The notes under the pieces were generated by a model. That model was not told where the DNA came from and made no database searches. It saw only the letters and a program-made list of their open reading frames with translations. The position numbers and the translations under genes are program-made. Positions 38,901 through 50,900 of a stretch of DNA of 64,000 nucleotides are shown here, one piece after another. The stretch covers positions 5,130,823-5,194,822 of the forward strand of contig CALNVZ010002100.1 of assembly GCA_940671915.1 (NCBI GenBank), read 5' to 3'. The first letter of the stretch is position 1, and each line of letters starts with the position of its first letter. The stretch is from Paracentrotus lividus. Its lineage: Eukaryota; Echinodermata; Echinoidea; Camarodonta; Echinidae.

Positions 38901-41900
38901 TTGCTACATAAGGCTTTCAAATGGGATGTACACTGTTTTCTCAGCCTCTCCATTCAAAGTGAAAAGGATGTGTAGCAGTGTTCCCACAAGGACTGGGTAT
39001 AGAAAATAAATATTTTACATGAATACCTTGTTTTTGTTCCTTTGAAGTGGATGTCGAGTTAAATCTTTGGATTGTTCCACTTTTTTTGCTGTCGTCTTCT
39101 CCAGAGTTTTTCCTGTTCCTGGGATTGTTGCATACGATTTCTGTGTTTTCTTGATTTTCAATCTGATTGGTTCCTTCGGGTCTTGCTGGGGCATATCTTT
39201 ACTTTCCACTTTAATGATTGGGGTCTCCGTTTTACTTGAAGAAAAGTTCTTTTTTACTTTGGAGTCTTGCTTCATAGATCTGGAATGATGCTTGGCTGTT
39301 GGCTTGCTGTTACCTCTCTTCTTGCCTAAAAAGTAAAAAAAAAAAAAAAAAAAAGGAAGAAAAAAGTTTTAGCCCACTGTTTTATTATTACAGTTTGTTT
39401 ATATTAATTTCAAGAGATTAACCTTCAAAGAAATTTGTTTTGGCAATGTCATATTAATTTCTACAAGTCAGAACAATTGAGATCAATAATTTTAACTTTA
39501 AAAGCCATGATTATGTACGCTGCAATATAATGAAAATGCTTCTTATGAAATGTTCAAAAATGGCATAATCACTCAATTTGGTGCAAGTTGATCTTGTTGA
39601 TAATTAAAATTATACAATTTTTTATATGTAACAATGAAAAGTATTACTCAATACTTTTAAAGAAATAAAATTCAAGCTACGAAATGAATACTTACAGATT
39701 ATCTGATAAAAATAGCGGCAAACATAAATAAATAAAAAATCTACAAATAATACAGCCTAACACCAATCCAAATCAATATGCAAAACAAAATAATCAAAAA
39801 TAAAAAAAAGTCCACACAAAGGTATACAAATACAATAAATACATGTATGTATACAGTCTGTGTCAAAAAAAAATGGTACAGTCGGGGAAAAAAATCATTT
39901 AGGTGTGAAATCTTTTCATATAATGTCGTGTTGTCGGTACGCCAAATTAGCCAAAAGATTTTCTTGCTGATGCGCTTTTCCTGTATAATTGCTTTCGTAA
40001 AAAAAATTATGCTAAGTTTGTGCGAGGAACAAATCGAATTTACGCACTTCTTATTGTCTGGAGCGCTGAATTCACGGTCATTATGCGAATCGTACACAAA
40101 GCATGGCGGCGTGCGAAAAATGGATTTTTTTTATTGGTAGAAAATATCGTCTATTCTCAAAAATACTGCACAATGTGATTGGGTAAAAAATTGCCAGAAG
40201 GAAAGAGTGATATTCCTGCTTATTGAAAATAAACAAACAATACACGTTGATATTACTACACTATAAAAAATGTTTTCCAACGTACCTTTTTTTTGACCAC
40301 AGACTGTATAGTGTGTTATCTATCCATTGGTGCCCCAGAGTTATATCTCAAGGATTCATATTCTGTATTATTGAAGTATTGTGTAATGCATGACTTTTAA
40401 TCTAATGTCCATTTTCAATTTCTGTTAACCCTCAAAGACTGCGGGGGGGGCATCATGGCCCCCCCTTGACATTTTCCGCTACCATCCGCCGGCGAAATTT
40501 TTGATCGCGCTGCTCGCTGACTTATCTTCAATTCTTGCGCATCTTTTGAAACCATTTTCGCGAAATCAGTCGTACTGTTACGCGCTCTGCACGATTTTAA
40601 AAAATATCCGTCAGACCGAAAATGGCTCAAAACGCAAAAACACAATGCCAATTGAGTTTTCTCACTAATTCCATAAAATATGATTTATTTTTACTTTCAT
40701 TGGTGAAAATCAATTTATTTTAGCATAATTATGCTTCAAAATGGTTCTTCAATAATTTTTGCGAAAAAAAAACAAAGAAAAACAAAAAGTCGAAAAAGAA
40801 GAAATCATAAAGCAATAAAATACATACGAAATTAATTTAATCGAGAATTTTTTCAGCAGTACAATTGTTAGGAATGCTATAAGGAATAATAATACACAAA
40901 TTAGCATTCTAGGTGGTTTATTTTTTCATTAGAGCAAAAAGTATTTTTTATGCATAAATTAGCATAATTAATTCATATTAAATAAATTTGATATTATTTC
41001 GGAAAATTAACAGGGAGTCTTGATAGATTACATGAACTACCATCGTGCAAAATTGGGGCGCGTCGCGCGATCGGCGGCCGAGATCTTAGGGGGGCCATCA
41101 TGGCCCCCCCCCCCCAGTTCTTAACTGGTGTATAGTTCTTTTGTAACAAAAGGAATCGCATAAAAACGAATTAAATATAGTTCTCATGTTGTTCAATTGC
41201 CACTAAAGATATTGTGTGAGAGATTTTGTGATATTTCTTTCACGGATGTCTGGTGACATTTCAGTGAAATCTTGATCCAAACCCAAAGTTTGTAACGGTT
41301 TTTAAGACGATGTGCCGGGTGTCCAGTCCCCCGAAGCTTCCACGCATTGAATGCAGCGTAGCGATCTGTGTGTATACCCACCAGAGAATCCCTCTTGGTT
41401 TCCATTGAACGCTAGTGCACAATGAGATGAGTCGGATTCCCGAACTTATCTTTTCTTTATACTTATATCGTGAAATTTAAAGACACTAAAACAGAATTTC
41501 ATGTAATTGTAATTGTTACAGTCTATAGGATTCAGTCTTTCATATTATCTAACTGTGAATCCAAATTAAATTTTTCCTTCTCCCAACACTATACACCAGC
41601 TTTAATCTTATTAGGGTTAAATTAATATATTCCTCTTAGCAGAATAGTGGTATGTTAATATCTTTCATTTTAGCAAATATTTAGAGAAGGTAAGCATATT
41701 ATGTGTATGATGGAGCCATGTATTTTGAAGGCAGATATGTTACAGAAGCATTGGATTACATTTGTAATGTATAATATGTCTATGAAGATATTTATGAGCA
41801 AAGGTTCACAGCAAAGGTTAATGAAAGTAATAAATAGGATTTCAGGTTTCAAGCGTGATGAGAAGGTAGATTATAATAACAATATCTGTAGCTTTTTTGT

Positions 41901-44900
41901 CAATCAAGTATTGGGGATAACCATAAGGGTACTATATTCAGTCAATTTAGAGTGGGTCTTCAATAATTCATCTATTAAATATGAAATCGATTAAACTTGA
42001 CACTTATACTTTTTGATTAAATTGATCAGCCCATGCCCTACATCTATCTACATGAAGGTTGTACTTTTGTTAAGAAGGACTTATCACCAGGGGATATATA
42101 TATATATTATTGCAAAAAAAAACTTAACAAGAAATTCATTTTGCTAGGGATTACACAGGGAAACAAGGAGGGGTAATTAATTCATTAGATGAGAGAAGAC
42201 TACCACATTCAAAGAAGTGACAATATCTCTGAACAAGAGTAATATTAAAAGCTGTATTTTTAGTACACAGGAGTTAACCAGAGCAAAACCCTAAGCAACA
42301 TATAATTTGTTGGTTGGTCCTTTTAAAGGAACACTTGAAAAGCAAACAATAGTCGCCATGCAAAATAAACAATAATAATATTTGACATAATTGAGCTAAA
42401 GAGTGGAAATTGAGATGGACCATACTGCATTGTTATGCAAATAAATGATGATGTCACTCGGACAACATATCAATGATTATACTATCACAATAAGATTTTT
42501 TTTTGTACAGGAGAGAAAATGTGTGAATGTTATTGTAGTTGCTATTTAGTGTGACAATTATCTTTATGAAGCATGCACTAAGAAGCCAAACTTTATTTGC
42601 AGTAAAAGAATAACTTGAGAGAGAGGAAAGCTTTTTGCACTTGAGGTTTGTGAAATTGGTTTACTAGAACATATGTTTGAAATTGGAAGAAAGGTTAAAA
42701 GCACATATGATTAAGAATGAAATAAGCATAAAAGACACAGATACAAGTGTACAAGAATTATGCAGTGGGATAGAGAGAGAGAAAGAGAGAGACAGAGAGG
42801 GATGCTCTGACAGAAAAAGGAGAAATTTTTTGTTTGTTTGATGTGCACATGACAAAAGAAAAACCATGCATATTTTCGAGCATAGCAGCCCATGTACATG
42901 CAGCCACATTTTTGGATATATAGAGTGCCGGACAGAGCCGTAAAGAATTGTTATCTGGAGCATACTCCATGTTTTGTGTCCATGTGTTGTTGTCATGTGA
43001 TGTTGCCATGGCTACAGTCACACCCTCTTCCTCATTGTCTAGGTCTCCATGGAAACACGCACCGTCTGGTATGTTTGATGGACTACCTTGTTCTTTGGTC
43101 TCTGTTGAATCGCGAGGGGAGCTCAACTTCTTCTGATCATCACTCTTCTGGATCTCTTTAACCTGTGTGAAAGAAAGGAATGACAAAATGTGATTGTAAA
43201 ACAAATCTGCCCTACTTTGACAAAAATGACATTTCCTGTAAAAGAGCAAAATGTGTATATCATTTACACTGATGTCCAATATATAACCAAACAGTAATCT
43301 CTCAACATGCTCGTGCCAGACTCAGTAAACAATGTAGCAAACATGAATTCAACACATTCTTTCAATTCTCCTAACTGTGTGGTCATGAAGATTTGGATGT
43401 AATCTTTCTGCTACCATATATTACTTTTTGATCAGACATGCAACTTTTCGAAGTAAGAACAAATGACACGAAACTGATGTTTTTGTAATTCAGCAACATT
43501 TACAAGGTAACTAAACCTCTTTTCATGTCATCCCAAGGTCTAATCATCTATGAGAACCCATTGTTTCTGGTATGAAGCATATAGTAAATGCGATAATTCA
43601 AGGAATGATTTTTTAAATACCTTCCTTGGTTCCACTTTCTTGACTGGTCTACTATGATGAATGACCTGACGTATCTGATAGGCTAGTCCTTCCTTGGTAC
43701 TGGTATCAGGATGGGTCCCATTCATTGATCTGCGCTCCAAACAATCAAGCATTTTTATATCATACATGTGTAACTGCAATTCAGTTATAAACCATATACA
43801 AACTTTCAGTAAGCAAAACTTTATACCAAAAAGATTTCAATACTAAGGCTGGTGTTCTTGAAAGTGCACAAACTTTAACAGCCCTACTACATGGCTTTTA
43901 ATTCCTTGTTTTTATTCAAGAAGCTTAAGCTCCACATGCTACAGATATATATTTAATAGGGCTACTAAAGTTAGTGAGCTTTCAAGAGTAATAGCCTCAA
44001 TCTTTTCCATTTACATTGTATGTATATCATTAAAAAATATTCAAATTGGACAATCTCGTTAAACGAAGGCTTGTTATTAGACATATGCCAGATTATCCAC
44101 ATTTTCCTTATCAAGTCAGAAAGGGTACAATTAACATTAAAGTTAATAAAGGGAATAATAAATCATAATAAATGAATAAAGGGCTGGACTATACATGTAT
44201 GAAACCCAATGGAGTATCGGAAGATATCAACAGATAAGATGACAGTAGCGCTTTACTCATACCGATAGGAACCATGACACACTGCATTGATGCTTGATGT
44301 ACAGCCATCTCCTTCATTCCTGGTTGAAGATCCAGGGGGTGAAGGACCTATCCTTGCTCCTGCCTGGTCTCTATTCACAGTCACTCTCAACCCCTGAGAT
44401 AGAGACCAGTTGATCTGATGGTGGTTTGTAAGGAAAGTCTGGAGTCGACTGCTAGCAAGGTCACCATCAAAGTTCTTGAGTAAGTCATCCCTCGATTTGC
44501 CTTCGAGTTCAGGGCGTGGACGATCACTGTCTGAGCGACCTGCGAGTGTAGTGCCAGAAATTGAGGATCATAATCAAATCGTGACAACTCTTTGATGCAA
44601 CCCAATCAAATGCTTTCAAGAATGAATAAAAAAGATCACTAATTCTATGAAGATCCTCCCATTGGCAATAATACCAAGATGTGTAATGTCATACATGAAT
44701 AACTTCTCCATTAATTTTGTACATATTTCAATTAAAGTGTCTCTTGAATAAACTCTATCGGTAGATCAGGTATTCTTTTTATAGGACAAGAATCAGGTTT
44801 CACAAAATATAATCATGGAAGAAGAGTCTGTTAAATAGAATAAGGAAAAAAAAGATGTGTTTTGGGTTTTTTCTTTTTCCAACAAATCTCCACATAGTAC

Positions 44901-47900
44901 AGCATTAATGATCTCAACATTCATATGTTGAAAATATTCTTGTTATGGGCCAATTTCTCTCCAACTTTCATTAATTTGTTTCTTTGATTTTTCTGTTTAT
45001 CAATTTAACTGGTTCCTAGGGTTTCACTCTCCTTATCCTTACCTCTTTCATTATTCTTGGAAGATTTCTTCCTGGCAACGGATTGATTGAGGAACTGGCG
45101 CATCTCAGAGGCACTTTTGATTCTTCTTGGTTTGGTGGGGACCTTGTCAGGATTCTCAAGAAACATCCTCATCTCTGACGCACTGGAGATGTGATCCTTC
45201 TTCTTATCGGAACTGGTACGTCTTTTCTCCAGGTAGTCCCGCATCTGAGAAGCACTATGTATCTCCTTACTTGCTTTATCCCCACTTTCATTAGTCTTTG
45301 AAACCTCACTCTTCTCCTCTACACCACTCTTTCCCTTCTTCTCAACAGTCTTTACTTTCTTTTGTTCTTGGTCTCTTTGGGTTTTAGTCATTGGTATGAT
45401 TTGTTTTTGATCAGGTTTCTTTGCAACAATAGGCTCTTGATTAGAGGTGGCCTTTGGCTTTTGATCTTTAGCGTCCTCTTTATTATTGGACTTGCTAATT
45501 GTTTTAGGTTCATCTACCTTCTTTTGCACAATACTCTTTGGCGGGACAGAAGGATCTTTGGGTACATCATTTTTGTTTGTTTCTGCTTCCTCATTTGGCA
45601 CATTAACTTTCATCTTCTTCTTAACAGGTCCTTCTAACTCCTCAAGTTTTCTCTTTACACTATCTGTCTCCTGCACGATCTTCTCCTCTTCTTTTCCTTC
45701 ATTCAACAATTTCTTATCTTCTCCCTTCCCTTCTTCTGATTCATCCTTCACCCCATCGCTCTTGTCTTTATCAATCACATTCTCTCTCTTCTCTTCTGCA
45801 ACTTCTACTCCTTCCATTTTTATGTCCATCTCATTGCCATTTCCTGCAGCCTTTACTGTTTCTTTTGGCTTGTCTACAACTATGTTTTCTGTAGGTTTCT
45901 CCGCTACACTTTCCTTGGGCGTATCGGGAGGAGGGTGTTTAGGTTCTGAGGTAGATTCCATGCTGGTTGAAGGGCTGCTTGACACCTCATTGCCCGAGGA
46001 CGCTACCGACGTGGGAGGATTTGCAGAGTTCTGCAAGGTAAGAAAACATAGGAATCAGAGTTTTAGCAAAGAGTTGTGTATCTTTGAAAATAGATACATT
46101 CAATTTGCAAATATTCACATTCATTTTGTATCCTTTTTCCAGTTTCAACAATCCTCCACTTTCTCTGAATTCATATGTTTCTTACCTTGACAGACGCCTA
46201 TTTAATATCAAATTGGCTTCATTTTAAATCTATTCAGAATCCTTCTCCTAATGAAAGTTGTGCTATAGGAAATGGCAATGTCAAATTCAATACATAAAAT
46301 GTCATCAAACTCTGCATCCATTACTCGTATCTATCATGAAACTCAGTATTTATAAAAATCCCTTGCTAAAAGAATATCATGAGTTTCATTACATACATGT
46401 AAACACTGGGGAGACTTTCCTGCTTTAAGACAATAATTTATTGATTTTTTTATAGCAGAAATTTACACCATGAACACCATTCACAAGAATGTGTAAAAAT
46501 ATTGAAGACAGTCCTGTATTGAAGGCAAGAAGACATTGAAGATTTAGAGTATATGGTATCTTCCACATTCATGTTAACCCTAATCAGACTGGGGTGTTTT
46601 GGTAGCTGTCAAGACTGGGGGGGGGGCCATGATGGCCCCCCCCCCTAAGATCTCGGCCGCCGATCGCGCGACCGTGCCGAAAATTTGCACGATGGTAGCG
46701 AGCCATGTAATCTACAAGACTGCGCTGTTAATTTTTCCAAAATAATATGATTTTTTTTTATATGAATTAATTATGCTAATTTATGCATGAAATCATACTT
46801 TTTGCTCTAATTGAAAAAATAAAGCTCCTAGAATGCTAATTTTGTGTATTATTATTCCTTATAGCATTCCTAACAATTGTACTAGAAAAAAAATCTTGTT
46901 TCAAAATTAATTTCTTATGTATTTTATTGTTTTATGAATTTCTTATGTATTTCTTTGTTTTTTCGATCTTTTGTTTTTCTTTTTTTTTTACGCAAAAATC
47001 ATTGAAGAACCATTTTTAAGCATAAATATGCTAAAATCAATTGATTTCAGCCAATGAAAGTGAAAATAATCATATCTTTATGAATTAGGTGAGAAAACTC
47101 AATTTGCATTGACTTTGTACACAAAATCACGTTTTTGAGCCATTTTCGGTCTGACGGATATTTTTGAAAATCGTGCAGCGTCGTAACGGTACGACCGATT
47201 TTTGCGAAAATGGTTTCAAAAGATGCGCGAGACTTGAAAGTAAAAAGTCAGCAAGCGGCGCGATCAGAAAATTTCGTGCGGCGGAGTGGTTGCGGAAAAT
47301 GTCGAGGGGGGGGCCATGATGGCCCCCCCCCAGTCTGATTAGGGTTAAACATTAGAAGAAAAAATCTATGAAAGACGATATCAAAAGCTCATCAAGTGCA
47401 AATTATTACCATTATAACCATAATCAGAATATGTATTGTAAAGGTGGAAATATTCATGCTTAATAGGATGTCACAAAGATCCAGGCATATTTGACAATGT
47501 TATCACCGTAAATTAAAAATGTGGGAACAGGTTTTTTTTATTTCATTCATTTTACTGCATGAAAACTTCCACTTTTACAGTATACGAATTACAAAGAGCA
47601 CATGATGATGATGCATTCCTCAACATATTTCTATAGCTTTTCCACTTCTGAATATCATCTTGTGATTCTTTCAACATCATAAAATAATTCAAAACTTTTC
47701 ATCATTTCCCACAGCTCCAGGATATAAAACAAAAGAAAACAGTTCTTTTGACAGTGATTAAAATAGGTATCTTATGCAATATATAAGCAGTGAAAGGGTA
47801 ATAAAAACATTATCATATATTCAATGGATGATGAAGTGTGATGTATGTTGGTGACATGCAGTCAGAGTCAAGATAAGATATTCACACCACTAGTATTATA

Positions 47901-50900
47901 AACTGCAATAATAATACTTCCGCAAACATGATTCAGATTGGAAGACAAATTTGTCCCCATTCTTGAATGTATTTCTTGCCTGAAGTTGGCTCTTAATACA
48001 GATGTACATGTACCAATATTATGAGAGAAAGTCAAAGTTGTTGAGAATAATTAAAATTTCTGTATTTGATTTATTTGATATATTTAAGTATTTCATTTCA
48101 TTTCTTCCTTTCACGCTTAACATGGGTGTGATTAATTTTGTGTGTGCTAGTAATATTTGTTGAGACAGCCAACTGTTCTAACTTTAGTTTGGTCACAAAA
48201 AAAAATGTGTGTGTGTGTGGGGGGGGGGGGAAATCTTTAGGTCTTTTAAAGATTTACATCTTCTAAATTGCAGGAACTCATGAATGTGAATTTTCATTTT
48301 GTTATCAAGGCACTAACATTAAACCCTTACTTAAACATTACTGTTGCACATGTATGGAACTGAAATAGTAGCAGTAAATTAGTAATTCCTTCAAGCCTAG
48401 ACCTAGATGGCAGTTAGAAATAATACCAAGGAGTTAAATACTTGATCCATTCTTAAAGAAACATTCATACTAAGTCCTGGAGACCACATTAACATGAGAA
48501 CAATTGGGAGACTGAAAGTTAATGTCTACCTAGAGAAATTAGAGAATTCAGATATTAATAGATTACGAAGGTCGAAGGGCTGCTTCCATACAAGGAAGTT
48601 TGCCTCTTCAAAAATATCTCCTATAGGTTAGAGAGTTTGCATAGTGAATCTATAGGTAAATGTGTGCTAATATAATGTGCTGAGATGCACAATTCCACAT
48701 ACATAAAAAATATAGACATGAAAGTATGGCATTTCTATTCAAACCTTCTAACCTGTAAAAGGCATTTAGACGAGGGAATCTCCTTATGTGGGAACTGAAA
48801 AGTCATGCAAAAGGGTGAAAATAACTGCAAACAAAGAGTGAGTCAGAATAATTTTTTATTTAGTGATTCAGGGTTGAAAGGTCTCACCTTGCATTTCACT
48901 CTAATATGGACGCAAACTGAAATAAAAACATGCTGTGAATAATCTTTGGTGTCTGCTGGGTAGATAATACGACTAGACCCCTGTCAAGGAAGAGATTTCA
49001 TATCGGGGGGGGGGGGGGGGGGGGGGGGCTGCATAAGCCAGACTTCAGTTAGAGTGGAGCCCATGACTGGAATTTTTGTTTTAATTGCCTTATAAAATTT
49101 GAATATGTGATCATTAAGGTCACGTGTCATATATTGGGGTATAGTAAAAGGGTGGAGGCGTTACATTTTGGAGGGAAAATTTTCACATTTTTTCGCATAG
49201 CATGAAAACAAAGTACAGTCATGAGCTGTACAATATCTCAAATTGTAGATAATTTATCAGACTACATGTCTGTCAAGTTTCAGTTTTAATTTGAGTGGGG
49301 TAAGGTAGGGAGGGGAGGATCCTACAGTGGAGGATCCTACGGTGGAGGCATGTGTTATAGCATAGGGAATTTCCATTTTTGTTACTTTCTTATTCTTTGT
49401 TGCATTATATATTTGTATCCAATTGGTCTTATATAATAAGACCAATTGGTTGAGTGATATATTTCTAATAGGTTGAGTGATATATCAATCTCTTTGGAAT
49501 TTATCTGGTTTTAAATAAATGTGAAGTAGATGTTTCAAAAGTCATTTAATAAATTAATTAATCAATTAAAACAAACTTCATGTATGCACGGCTCATAGAC
49601 AATACATTGCAGGCATCAAAAATTGCAACATGCCATTTTATAGGAATAATTTGTTTTTCCACCCATTTTCTTTGCATGTACGTTGAAACACAATTAAGTG
49701 GAAACATATTTTTTGTAATAAACTTTGTTGAAGTTGTAATTCAAATTCAAAAGACAGGATTTCTGCCAGTTTTATACAATTTTTTTCTTCTTTTTTATAC
49801 ACTCTGTAGCGCGATTGTAAAGAATAATTTTGTATTACAAGTTTATATTTTTTAGAAGCATAGGGTATTATGAACACAGTCTAAGTTGATTTATTTCATT
49901 TAATGCAAACAATAAGAAATTAGTTGCCCTTGAAATTATCAAAAATTTAAAACCATTTTTTCTTGTAACACCTTGTATAGCTTTAATAACACACCCTGTA
50001 CAGGCAAAATAATATGTTAATCATCTTCCTTACTATTTCAGCTTTCAATATATGTATACTTTTATACTGTTTGACTTGCCATTAAGAAACTACAGATGTT
50101 TGTTTGTGACAATGTTCATTTCTACAAATGTTTGGACATGTAACGCATTTTGCGCCCAATTTATGACACACGGCCTTAATGAAAACAAAATTAATAAATT
50201 CCTAAATATTACTTTATTGAAACATGATTATAATAGACAGTCCAATAAAAAGTCCAATAAAAAGATAATTGCACTAATAAGATATCCTTTTGATGACATA
50301 ATGAACAATGCGATTTTTAAAATCGACACGTGTTTGACCCTAAACTGTGGGAATACATTATATTTTAAACAGCTTTCCCATTTACATTTGCACACGTTTT
50401 AAAACATTTACTATAAAATTAGCATTGTTAACTAACAGAGGCTTTAGCACCAGTGATTAAACAGAAACCCCCCAAAAAAATTCACCATGAATGTTGTATT
50501 ACAAGAATTGTTGGGCTCTGAAGAAATAGTTTAATGATTGAGGGCAGCGATTTGCTATTATTTTATAGATACATTTTTTTTTTAATAAATAGAACTTTTG
50601 AAAAGAAACATCATCTTTCAAAATAAAGAGAATATTAGATTAGAAATAAACAGTGATAAAATATGAAGAAAGGGCCCTGTAAACTTTTCTTTACAACATT
50701 TCGAGGCACTGGGGAGGCTGGTCATAGCATCCCTTTCACAAATTATTATTACAATTACTTATTACATTAGAAGAATATCTTCCGATTACGAATATAAAAA
50801 GCTGCGGACCTTATCTGTATTGTTCTTGGCCAGCTTTTCTCTTTCCTCCACTAAAGCTTGTAGAGTAGCCCTCATCCTAGCTATCTTCTCATCGTCGGTC

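Noticed and set aside
49580..50402. Two plus-strand frames in intron 9 (91 and 116 codons)
   Set aside because: No recognisable domain, AT-driven composition, no canonical splice context.
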